Of a stretch of DNA of 64,000 bases, positions 24,618 through 35,923 are shown piece after piece. Made by a program: the position numbers and the translations under genes. Location of the stretch: positions 476,133,037 to 476,197,036 of the forward strand of contig NC_057800.1 in the NCBI RefSeq assembly GCF_018294505.1, read 5' to 3'. The DNA is from Triticum aestivum. Its lineage: Eukaryota; Streptophyta; Magnoliopsida; Poales; Poaceae. The notes under the pieces were generated by a model. That model was not told the DNA's origin. It was given only the letters and a program-made list of their open reading frames with translations, and searched no databases. Within the stretch, counting starts at the first letter, position 1. Each line of letters begins with the position of its first letter.

Positions 24618-25209
24618 CACTATCACCAAGCTACTAGAACTTGGTGATAAACTATAATATGAAAGGGATGACAAAAATGATTCCCGAGCTCTTCGCGATG
24701 CTGAAATCGGCGAAGGTGAAAATCAATAAAAAGCATCAAGTGTTGATGGTTGAAAAGACCACTTGTTTCAAGAGGACTAAGGAAATATTTCTCGGTTATG
24801 GAGGTGATAAAGAGTTCGTCGTAAATAGTTACATCGATGCAAGCTTTTAAACCGATCCAGATGACTCTGAGTCTCAATGTGGATACGTATTGAAAGTGGG
24901 AGCAATTATCTAGAGTAGCTCCATGTAGAGCATTGTAGACATAAAATTTTGCAAAATACATACGGATCTGAATGTGGCAGACCCGTTAACTAAACTTCTC
25001 TCACAAGCAAAACATGATCACACCTTAGTACTCTTTTGGTGTTAATCACATAGCAATATGAACTAGATTATTGACTCTACTAAACCCTTTGGGTGTTGGT
25101 CACATGGCGATGTGAACTATGGGTGTTCATCACATAAAGATGTGAACTATTGGTGTTAAATCACATGGCGATGTGAACTAGATTATTGACTCTACTGCAA
25201 GTGGGAGAC
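24618..25209 (+). pseudogene. Copia internal remnant: gag tail joined to RNase H
   Basis: The plus-strand frame 24641-24850 starts with a Copia gag-like segment (NYNMKGMTKMIPELFAML, then HQVLMV) and passes directly into FLGYGGDKEFVVNSYIDASF, which is the start of the Copia RNase H region; the rest of that region (SQCGYV, later NVADPLTKLLSQAK) follows after stops. Protease, integrase and RT, normally several kilobases, are missing, so this is an internal-deletion derivative. It runs into the repeated, spacer-like end (CACATGGCGATGTGAAC units at about 25100-25190) and the polypurine tract GCAAGTGGGAGACTG before the LTR. Confidence 0.7.
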
Positions 25210-26301
25210 TGAAGGAAATATGCCCTAGAGGCAATAATAAAGTTGTTATTTTATATTTCCTTATATCATGATAAATGTTTATTATTCATGCTAGAATTGT
25301 ATTAACCGGAAACTTGATAACGTGTGGATACATAGACAAAACACTGTGTCCCTAGTAAGCCTCTACTAGACTAGCTCGTTAATCAAAGATGGTTAAGTTT
25401 CCTTACAATAGACATGTGCTGTCATTTCATGAACGAGATTGCATCATTACGAGAGTGATGTGATGGACAAGACCCATCCGTTAGCTTAGCATGTTGATCG
25501 TTCAGTTTTATTGCTATTGCTTTCTTCATGTCAAATACACATTCCTTCGACTATGAGATTATGCAACTCCCGGATACAAGAGGAATACCTTGTGTGCTAT
25601 CAAACGTCACAACGTAACGGGGTGATTATAAAGATTCTCTACTGGTATCTCCGAAGGTGTTTGTTTGGTTGGCATAGATCAAAATTAGGATTTGTCACTC
25701 TGAGTATCGGAGAGGTATCTCTGGGCCCTCTTGGTAATGCACATCATAATAAGCCTTGCAAGCAATGTGACTAATGAGTTAGTTGTGGGATGATGTATTA
25801 CGAAACAAGTAAAGAGACTTGCCAGTAGCGAGATTGAACTAGGTATGAAGATACCAACGATCGAATCTCGGGCAAGTAACATACCGATGAGAAAGGGAAT
25901 AACGTATGGTGTCACTATGGTACGACCGATAAACATCTTCATAGAATATCTGGGAACCAACATGAGCATATAGGTTCCGATGGTTGTTATTGGCCGGAGA
26001 GGTGTCTCGGTCAAGTTTACATAGTTCTCGAACCCGTAGGGTCCGCACGCTTAACGTTCGATGACGATTTTGTATAATATGATTTGGTGACCGAATGTTG
26101 TTTGGAGTCCAGGATAAGATCACAGACATGACGAGGAGTCTCGAAATGGTCAAGAGTTAAAGATTGATATATAGGATGATGGTATTCAGACACCGAAAGT
26201 GTTTCAAGGGTACCAGCTGCATATTGGATCACCAGAAATGGTTCCGGGCATCCCCACGGCAAATACATGGGCCTCAATGGGCCAAGAGGGGGACAAACCA
26301 G
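25210..26301 (+). mobile_element. Truncated 3' LTR of a BARE1/Angela/WIS-type Copia element
   Basis: Starts TGAAGGAAATATGCCCTAGA right after a purine-rich tract, which is the characteristic start of the Triticeae BARE1/Angela/WIS LTR. Family LTRs are about 1.7-1.8 kb; this one is cut after about 1.1 kb by element B at 26302 and does not resume elsewhere in the window. Confidence 0.75.
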
Positions 26302-28027
26302 TGATGCGGCTTGAAGCTACGTCAGTATTTCCCCAAAGAGGAAGGGATGATGTAGCATGATACGTCTCCAACATATTTATAATTTTTGATTGTTCCATGC
26401 TATTATATTATTAACCTTGGATGTTTTATATGAATTTATATGCTATTTTATATGATTTTTGGGACTAACCTATTAAACTAGAACCCAGGGCCCGTTTATG
26501 TTTTTCCCTTGTTTCAGTGTTTCGCAGAAAAGGAATATCGAATGAAGTCCAAACGGAATGAAACCTTCGGAAAAGTTATTTTTGGAAAGAAAGCAATACA
26601 GGAGACTTGGAGTGCACGTCAGGGGATCAACGAGGAAGCCACGAGGCAGGGGGCGCACCCACCCCCCTGGGCGCGCCCTCCACCCTCGTGGGCCCCGAGT
26701 GGATCCCTTGATGTATTTCTTCCGCCTATGTATATCCATATACCCTAAAATGGTCGGGGAGCACAATAGATCGGGAGTTCCACCGCCAGAAGCCTCCGTA
26801 GCCACCGAAAACTAATCTAGACCCGTTCCGGCACCCTGCCGGAGGGGGAATCCTTCTTCGGTGGCCATCTTCATCATCATGGTGCTCTCCATGACGAGGA
26901 GGGAGTAGTCCACCCTCGGGGCTGAGGGTATGTACCAGTAGCTATCTGTTTGATCTCTCTCTCTCGTGTTCTTGATTTGGCACGATCTTGATGTATCGTG
27001 AGCTTTGCTATTATAGTAGGATCTTATGTTTCTTCTCCCCCTCTACTCTCTTGTAATGAATTGAGTTTTCCCTTTGAAGTTATCTTATCGGATTGAGTCT
27101 TTAATGATTTGAGAACACTTGATGTATGTATTGCCGTGCGTATCTGTGGTGACAATGGGATATCACGTGATTCACTTGATGTATGCTTTGGTGATCAACT
27201 TGCGGGTTCCGCCCATGAACCTATGCATAGGGGTTGGCACACGTTTTCGTCGTGATTCTCCGATAGAAACTTTGGGGCACTCTTTGAGGTTCTATGTGTT
27301 GGTTGAATAGATGAATCTGAGATTGTGTGATGCCTATCGTATAATCATACCCACGGATACTTCAGGTGACATTGGAGTATCTAGGTGACATTAGGGTTTT
27401 GGTTGATTTGTGTCTTAAGGTGTTATTCTAGTATGAACTCTAGGGCTGTTTGTGACACTTATAGGAATAGCCCAACGGATTGATTGGAAAGAATAATTTT
27501 AAGGTGGTTTCGTACCCTACCATAATCTCTTCATTTCTTCTCCGCTATTAGTGACTTTGGAGTGACTCTTTGTTGCATGTTGAGGGATAGTTATATGATC
27601 CAATTATGTTATTATTGTTGAGAGACCTTGCACTAGTGAAAGTATGAACCCTAGGCCTTGTTTCAACGCATTGCAATTCCGTTTACACTCACTTTTATCA
27701 TTAGTTACCTTGCTGTTTTTATATTTTCAGATTACAAAAACCTTTATCTACCATCCATATACCACTTGTATCACCATCTCTTCGCCGAACTAGTGCACCT
27801 ATACAATTTACCATTGTATTGGGTGTGTCGGGGACACAAGAGACTCTTTGTTATTTGGTTGCAGGGTTGCTTGAGAGAGACCATCTTCATCCTACGCTTC
27901 CTATGGATTGATAAACCTTAGGTCATCCACTTGAGGGGAATTTGCTACTGTCCTACAAACCTCTGCACTTGGAGTCCCAACAACGTCTACAAGAAGAAGG
28001 TTGTGTAGTAGACATCAAGCTCTTTTC

Positions 28028-28045
28028 TGGCGCCTTTGCCGGGGA
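28028..28045 (+). other. Primer-binding site of element A
   Basis: TGGCGCCTTTGCCGGGGA, one base different from the TGGCGCCGTTGCCGGGGA site used by element G and, in complement, by B. Confidence 0.8.
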
Positions 28046-28143
28046 GGTTAGCGCTTGAAGGTATATCTTTAGATCTTGCAATTGAATCTTTTTGTTTCTT
28101 GTTTTAGCACTAGTTTAGTTTATAAAAGAAAACTACAAAAAAT

Positions 28144-29892
28144 ATGGAATTGAGTTTGCCTCATACGCTTCATCTTTTTAATATCTTCCGTGAGTATGAT
28201 GGAAAGGAAAATTGTGCCGAAGTGTTAGAAGAAGAATGCATTAAAATGTTTGGCACTCAATCTTTGAATGATTAGCATGATTTCAATGTTGTTAGTATGA
28301 ACTCCTTGAATATCCATGGTACTAATGATGATTGCACTAGTCATGATGAAAATGTCTCTTATAAGCATGTCGATTTTTGTGGAGTATATTGGGTTTGCAA
28401 GTACACACCAAATAGGGAACATAGATATTGCAAGAGGCATAAGTACTTGGAAACTAAATGGTTTAAAGAAAGGCTAGATGCTTGTGCTAAAAATTTAAAT
28501 TTTCTTAGCCATACTTGTGAACTTTGCAGTGAACATGATAATTTCAGTACCCAATGCAAATTGTTTCATGATCGTATCATGTCCAAAAATTGTGATGACT
28601 TGATTTCCCTTGCACATCATAATGAACTTAGTTTGCTCTTGGGTTATGAAGAAATGAAACGTATAACTAAGGATATTCAAAAATTTGCCCTTGATAGAGT
28701 TCTTCATTTTGATCTAGAGGAAATTTATATGTATTGTGCGGTGAATTGCATTGAAAATCCTTATATTTCCAATTACATAAAGAAAATAAAACAAATAGAA
28801 GATGAAGAGAATGCTAATGAAAGGGAAGAGACTTCCCAATACCCTCCTATTATTTCTTATGATGAATCAGGTAACGAGGAGGATAATTCTATTCAACAAA
28901 TCTCATTAATAAGGAGCTCCAAAAAGAGGACTGAACCCACACATGATGTGGTGAAGAAGAAGAAAATAAAAAGGAAGAGAGGTAAAAAGATATATCTCCC
29001 AAATAATGCTGCTCCTATTGCTGTTGTGCCTCATGAAAATATAATTGTCGAAGATGATGCACTTGATGATGATCTCGTTATGCCTATTGCTTGTTGTGAT
29101 GATTATGATTGGGAAGATAATGATACTTCTTATGATCTTGAGAATCTTTTTGGCACTTGCTTGGAAGAATATGGCAATTGCTATACTATTGGTGTTATCT
29201 ATACTATTAATGATGAGAGTGATTATGCTTATGATATGAAAAGGCCCAAGCTTGGGGATGCTATGTTTAATAATGATGATATTTTTAGCCTCCCAAGTTT
29301 TGATATGCAAAGTTGTTATGATAATAGCATGCCTTCTACCTATGATGATTATATTTATGAAGGTGGATTTGGAGAGGTCATGACTTTATTTAGTGATGTA
29401 TCCACTATCTTTGAAGAGGTTTCAATTGATTATGATGAGAACAAAGTTGCTACTTATGATGATTATTGTGATGAAACTTATGCTATAAAAAATAGTGATG
29501 ATTATATTTATAAAACTTGTCATGATTATGATTACCCTTTTTCTCAACATTACTCTTTTAATGTGGAAACAATTTATAGTATTCAAGTCTCTTATGATAC
29601 TCCCACTATTCCGAATAAGAAGAATTTTGCTTATGTGGAGAGTAGTAAAAGTTCTATGAAAGTAGATCATGAAAAGAATGCTTTAGGTTCTGGTTATATT
29701 GTTGAATTCATTCGTGATGCTACTGAAAATTACTATGAGGGAGGAACATATGCTTGTAGGAATTGCAATAATATCAAGTTTCCTTTATATGTGCTTAAAG
29801 TTTTGAAGTTATGCTTGTTTTACCTTCCTATGCAAGTTGATTCTTGTTCCCACAAGTTGTTTGCTCACAAAATACCTATGCATAGGAAGTAG
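28144..29892 (+). pseudogene. Element A acidic Asp/Tyr-rich ORF of unknown function
   Basis: From the ATG at 28144 the frame is interrupted once, by TAG at 28273-28275, then is open from ATG 28297 to 29892 (531 residues; 582 if the stop is ignored). Numbered from 28297: a Cys/His-rich N-terminus with CELCSEHDNFSTQC at residues 74-87, which has the length of a zinc knuckle but its histidine two positions early (CX2CX2HX6C); a basic cluster at 209-231 (KKKKIKRKRGKK) that could be a nuclear signal; then a long region rich in Asp and Tyr (repeated DDY, YDDY). No capsid, protease or RT motif is present. The long frame and coherent domain layout argue for past selection, but I do not recognise the family. 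A gag-derived RNA-binding role is inference only. Confidence 0.6.
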
Positions 29893-32717
29893 GTTAGGCT
29901 TAAATGTGCTATTCATATTCTTCATGATTCTCTCTTTATGTTTCAATTCTTATCTTTTATGTGAGCATCATTCAAATCATCATGCCTAGCTAGGGGCGTT
30001 AAACGATAGCGCTTGTTGGGAGGCAACCCAACTTTATTTTTGTTCCTTGATTTTTGTTCCTGTTTAGTAATAAATAATTTATCTAGCCTCTTTTTATATG
30101 TGGTTTTATGTTTTAATTAGTGTTTGTGCCAAGTAGAACCTTTGGGAAGACTTGGGTGAAGTCTTTGCGATAATGCTGTAAAAAAACAGAAACTTTAGCG
30201 CTCACGAGAATTGCTTCCGTTTTTTATTGGAGAGTGCTATTTAGTTAATTATTTTTTCAGATGATTAATATATAAATTCCTCAGGTCCACCAATTTATTT
30301 GATAATTTTATGATTTCCAGAAGTATACGTTTGATCCAGATTACTACAGACTGTTCTGTTTTTGACAGATTCTGTTTTCGTGTGTTGTTTGCTTATTTTA
30401 ATGAATCTATGGATATTAAAATAGTGGTATAAACCATGGAAAAGTTAGAATACAATAGATATTACACCAATATAAATAAAGAATGAGTTCACAACAGTAC
30501 CAAAAGTGGTGATTTATTTTCTTATACTAACGGAGCTTATGAGATTTTTTGTTGAGTTTTGTGTTGTGAAGGTTTCAAGTTTTGGGTAAGGATTTGATGA
30601 AGTATGGAATAAGGGTGGCAAGAGCCATATTAAAGGATAATCAAGAGCCTAAGCTTCTGGGGCATCCCCTCTTTCGTCTTCGTCTATCGGTAACTTTACT
30701 TGAGGCTATATTCTTATTCACCACATGATATGTGTTTGCTTGGAGCGTCTTGTATGATTTGAGTCTTTGCTTTTTAGTTTGCCACAATCATCCTTGCTGT
30801 ACACACCTTTTGAGAGAGTCACACATGAATCATGATTTATTAGAATACTCTATCTGCTTCACTTATATCTTTTGCTAGTGCAGTTTGCTCTAGTGCTTCA
30901 CTTATATCTTTTTAGAGAACGGTGGTATTTTATTTTGAAGAATTGATGAACTCTCATGCTTCACTTATATTATTTTGAGAGTTTTTAAACAGCAATGGTA
31001 AGTTTTCTTTGGTTATGAAATTTAGTCCTAAATGATAGGCATCCAAGAGGGATATAATAAGAACTTTCATATAAAGTGCATTGAATACTATGAGAAGTTT
31101 GATTCCTTGCGATTGTTTTGAGATATGAAGATGGTGATATTAGAGTCATGCTAGTGAGTAATTGTGAATTTGAGAAATACTTGTGCTAAAGTTTGTGATT
31201 CCCGTAGCATGCATGTATGGTGAACCGTTATGTGATGAAGTCAGAGCATGATTTATTTATTGATTGTATTCCTTATGAGTGGCGGTCGGGGACGAGCGAT
31301 GGTCTTTTCCTACCAATCTATCCCCTAGGAGCATGCACGTAGTACTTCGTTTTGATAACTAATAGATTTTTGCAATAAGTATGTGAGTTCTTTATGACTA
31401 ATGTTGAGTCCATAGATTATACGCACTCTCACCCTTTCACCATTGCTAGCCTCTCTAGTACCGCGCAACTTTCGCCGGTACCATAAAACCACCATATACC
31501 TTCCTCAAAACAGCCACCATACCTACCTATTATGGCATTTCCATAGCCATTCCAAGATATATTGCCATGCAACTTTCCACCGTTCTGTTTATTATGACAC
31601 GCTCCATCATTGTCATATTGCTTTGCATGATCATGTAGTTGACATCGTATTTGTGGCAAAGCCACCATTCATAATTCTTTCATAATTGTCACTCATGAGT
31701 CCTTGCACATCCCGGTACACCGTCGGAGGCATTCATATAGAGGCATATCTTGTCCTAAGTATCGAGTTGTAATTCTTGAGTTGTAAGAAAATAAAAGTGT
31801 GATGATCATCATTATTAGAGCATTGTCCCAGTGAGGAAAGGATGATGGAGACTATGATTCCCCCACAAGTTGGGATGAGACTCCAGACAAAAAAAAAGAG
31901 GCCAAAGAATGCCAGAGAGGCCATAAAAAATAGAAGGCCCAAAAAAATGAGAGAAGGAATAATGCTACTATCCCTTTACCACACATGTGCTTCAAAGTAG
32001 CACCATAATCTTCATGATAGAGAGTCTCATATGTTGTCACTTTCATATACTAGTGGGAATATTTCATTATAGAACTTGGCTTGTATATTCCAATGATGGG
32101 CTTCCTCAAAATGCCCTAGGTCTTTGTGAGCAAGCGAGTTGGATGCACACCCACTAGTTTCTTTTGTTGAGCTTTCATACATTTATAGCTCTAGTGCATC
32201 TGTTGCATGGCAATCCCTACTCACTCACATTGATATCTATTGATGGGCATCTCCATAGCCCGTTGATACGCCTAGTTGATGTGGGACTATCTTCTCCTTT
32301 TTGTCTTCTCCACAACCACCATTCTATTCCACCTATAGTGCTATGTCCATGGCTCACACTCATGTATTGCGTGAAGATTGAAAAAGTTTGAGAACATCAA
32401 AATTATGAAACAATTGCTTCGCTTGTCATCGGGGTTGTGCATGATTTAAATATTTTGTGTGGTGAAGATAGAGCATAGCCAGACTATATGATTTTGTAGG
32501 GATAGCTTTCTTTGGCCATGTTATTTTGAGAAGACATGATTGCTTGGTTAATAGCATGATTTATTATTAAGTTTATGTAAATATTGAACTTTTGTCTTGA
32601 ATCTTATGGATCTGAATATTCTTGCCACAATAAAGAGAACTACATGGATAAATATGTTAGGTAGCATTCCACATCAAAAATTATGTTTTTATTACCTACT
32701 CGAGGACGAGCGGGAAT
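29893..32717 (+). mobile_element. Element A non-coding 3' internal region
   Basis: About 2.8 kb without coding capacity. It carries a hairpin-forming block at 29984-30033 (GCCTAGCTAGGGGCG, then TTGGGAGGCAACCCAA), a PPT-like copy at about 30652 and three CTTCACTTATAT motifs at 30857, 30897 and 30959. All three features have counterparts in the opposite orientation in element B. Confidence 0.7.
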
Positions 32718-32732
32718 TAAGCTTGGGGATGC
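32718..32732 (+). other. Polypurine tract of element A
   Basis: TAAGCTTGGGGATGC immediately before the 3' LTR start TGATACG. The same string ends element B on the other strand at 35924-35938. Confidence 0.75.
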
Positions 32733-35700
32733 TGATACGTCTCCAACGTATCTATAATTTTTGATTGTTCCATGCTATTATATTATTAACCTTGGATGTT
32801 TTATATGAATTTATATGCTATTTTATATTTTGGGACTAACCTATTAACCTAGAGCCCAGGGCCAGTTTTTGTTTTTCCCTTGTTTCAGTGTTTCGCAGAA
32901 AAGGAATATCAAACGGAGTCCAAACGGAATGAAACCTTCAGAAAAGTTATTTTTGGAAAGAAAGCAATACAGGAGACTTGGAGTGCACGTCACGGGATCA
33001 ACAAGGAAGCCACGAGGCAGGGGGCGCCCCCCCTGGGCGTGCCCTCCACCCTCGTGGCTCCCTTGATGTATTTCTTCCACCTATATATATCCACATACCC
33101 TAAAACGATGGGAGCACAATAGATCGGGAGTTCCGCCGCCAGAAGCCTCTGTAGCCACCGAAAACCAATCTAGACCCGTTCTGGCACCCTGTCGGAGGGG
33201 GAATCCTTCTCCGTTGGCCATCTTCATCATCCCGGTGCTCTCCATGACGAGGAGGGAGTAGTCCACCCTCGGGGCTGAGGGTATGTACCAGTAGCTATCT
33301 GTTTGATCTCTCTCTCTCTCTCTCTCTCGTGTTCTTGACTTGGCACAATCTTGATGCATCACGAGCTTTGCTATTATAGTTGGATCTTATGTTTCTTCTC
33401 CCCCTCTACTCTCTTGTAATGAATTGAGTTTTCCCTTTGAAGTTATCTTACTGGATTGAGTCTTTAATGATTTGAGAACACTTGATGTATGTCTTGCCAT
33501 GCGTATCTGTGGTGACAATGGGATATCACATGATTCACTTGATGTATGCTTTGGTGATCAATTTGCGGGTTCCGCCCATGAACCTATGCATAGGGATTGG
33601 CACACATTTTCGTCATGATTCTCCGGTAGAAACTTTGGGGCACACTTTGAGGTTCTATGTGTTGGTTGAATAGATGAATCTGAGATTGTGTGATGCATAT
33701 CGTATAATCATACCCACGGATACTTGAGGTGACATTGGAGTATCTAGGTGACATTAGGTTTTGGTTGATTTGTGTCTTAAGGTGTTATTCTAGTACGAAC
33801 TCCAGGGCTGTTTGTGGCACTTATAGGAATAGCCCAACGGATTGATTGGAAACAATAACTTTGAGGTGGTTTCGTACCCTACCATAATCTCTTCGTTTGT
33901 TCTCCGCTATTAGTGATTTTGGAGTGACTCTTTTTTGCATGCTGAGGGATAGTTATATGATCCAATTATGTTATTATTGTTGAGAGAACTTGCACTAGTG
34001 AAAGTATGAACCCTAGGCCTTGTTTCAACGCATTGCAATACTGTTTACGCTCACTTTTATCATGAGTTACCTTGCTGTTTTTATATTTTCAGATTACAAA
34101 AACCTTTATCTACCATCCATATACCACTTGTATCACCATCTCTTCGCCGAACTAGTGCACCTATACAATTTACCATTGTATTGGGTGTGTTGGGGACACA
34201 AGAGACTCTTTGTTATTTGGTTGCAGGGTTGCTTGAGAGAGACCATCTTCATCCTACGCCTCCTACGGATTGATAAACCTTAGGTCATCCACTTGAGGGA
34301 AATTTGCTACTGTCCTACAAACCTCTGCACTTGGAGTCCCAACAACGTCTACAAGAAGAAGGTTGTGTAGTAGACATCATAGCACAGTGATGGTAGCTAT
34401 TTCCCTCAGTGATGAGACCAAGGTTATCGAACCAGTAGGAGAACCAAGCAACAACACGTAAGCGGCGCCTGCACACAAATAACAACTACTCACAACCCGA
34501 CGTATTAAAGGGGTTGTCAATGCCTTTTGGGTAACGATGCCTAAAATTGGCAAAATGGGCATGCATAAATTGTAGTAGATTGATAGATCAAACGCCAAAT
34601 AAAATAAATAAGAATAGATTGCAGCAAGATATTTTTGTATTTTTGGTTTAATAGATCTGAAAATAAAAGGCAAATAAAATAGATCTCGAAGGCAAATATA
34701 TTAAAGAAGAGACCCGGGGGGCGTAGGTTTCACTAGTGGTTTCTCTCGAGAAAAATAGCAAACGGTGGGTGAACAAATTACTGGTGGGCAATTGATAGAC
34801 CTTCAAATAATCATGACGATATCCAGGCAATGATCATTATATATGCATCACATCCAAGATTAGTAGACCAACTCTTACCTGCATTTACTACTATTACTCC
34901 ACACATCGACCGCTGTCCAGCATGCATCTAGTGTATTAAGTTCATGGGGAAACAGGGTAATGCATAAAGAACGATGACATGAAGTAGACAAGATCTATCT
35001 ATGTAGTGATAGACCCCATCGTTTTATCCTTAGTAGCAACGATACATACGTGTTGGTTCCCCTTCTGTCACTAGGATCAAGCACCGTAAGATCGAACCCA
35101 CTACAAAGGACCTCTTCCCATTGCAAGATAAATAGATCAAGTTGGCCAAACAAAATCCAAATATTGGAGAAGAAATACGAGGCTATAAGCAATCATGCAT
35201 ATAAGAGATCAAAGAAGATTCAAATAACTCTCATGGATAAAAAGATAGATCTGATCATAAACTCAAAGTTCATCTGATCCCAACAAACACACCGCAAAAA
35301 GAGTTACATCATATGGATCTCCAAGATACCACTGTATTGAGAATCAAATGAGAGAGAGAGGGGAAGCCATCTAGCTACTAACTACGGACCCGAAGGTCTA
35401 CAAAGAACTACTCACGCATCATCGGAGAGGCACTAATGGAAGTGGTGAACCCCTCCGTGATGGTTTTTAGATTGGATCTGGTGGTTCTGGACTCTGGGCG
35501 GCTATAATTGATTTTTGTTGACTCCCCTAGGGTTTCTGGAATATTGGGGTATTTATGGAGCAAAGAGGTGGTTCAGGGGGCACCCTAGGTGGGCACAATC
35601 CACCAGGGCGTGCCTGGGCCTCCTGGCGCGCCCTGGTGGGTTGTGCTCCCCTTGGAGCACCCCTAGGTACTTCTTCGGCCCATTGGTTGTCTTCTGGTCC

Positions 35701-35923
35701 AAAAAAATCTCCAAAAAGTTTTGCTGCATCTAGACTCCGTTTGGTATTGATTTCCTGCAATGTAAAAACATGCAGAAAGCAGCAACTAGCACTTGGCACT
35801 ATGTCAATAGGTTAGTAGCAAAAAATGATATAAAATGATTATAAAATGATTATAAATCATCCAAGATTGATAGTATAACAGCATGGAACAATCAAAAATT
35901 ATAGATACATTGGGGACGTATCA

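Larger units (their letters stand above)
26358..34379 (+). mobile_element. Complete LTR retrotransposon A (8.0 kb), nested in B
   Basis: LTRs 26358-28017 and 32733-34379 both begin TGATACGTCTCCAAC and end AGACATCA. Target-site duplication TAGCA is present at 26353-26357 and 34380-34384. A primer-binding site lies at 28028-28045 and a polypurine tract at 32718-32732. The first ~240 bases of the two LTRs already differ at roughly a dozen sites plus one indel, so the insertion is not recent. LTR sequence and primer type place it with Athila-like Triticeae elements. It has a single ORF and no pol, so it is non-autonomous. Confidence 0.9.
26302..35923 (-). mobile_element. 3' LTR of Athila-like element B, split by element A
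   Basis: The two pieces are 26302-26357 and 34385-35923, about 1.6 kb in total. The plus strand starts TGATGCGGCTTGAAGC and ends GGGGACGTATCA, followed by the complement of a polypurine tract (GCATCCCCAAGCTTAA). The same LTR start appears at 39441 beside a primer-binding site, which proves that 26302-26357 belongs to B. Element A interrupts it with a 5-bp duplication. Confidence 0.85.

Noticed and set aside
31443..32400. Short plus- and minus-strand frames in the 3' part of element A
   Set aside because: They are 60-80 codons, overlap on both strands and have no motif; the region is non-coding in the related element B.
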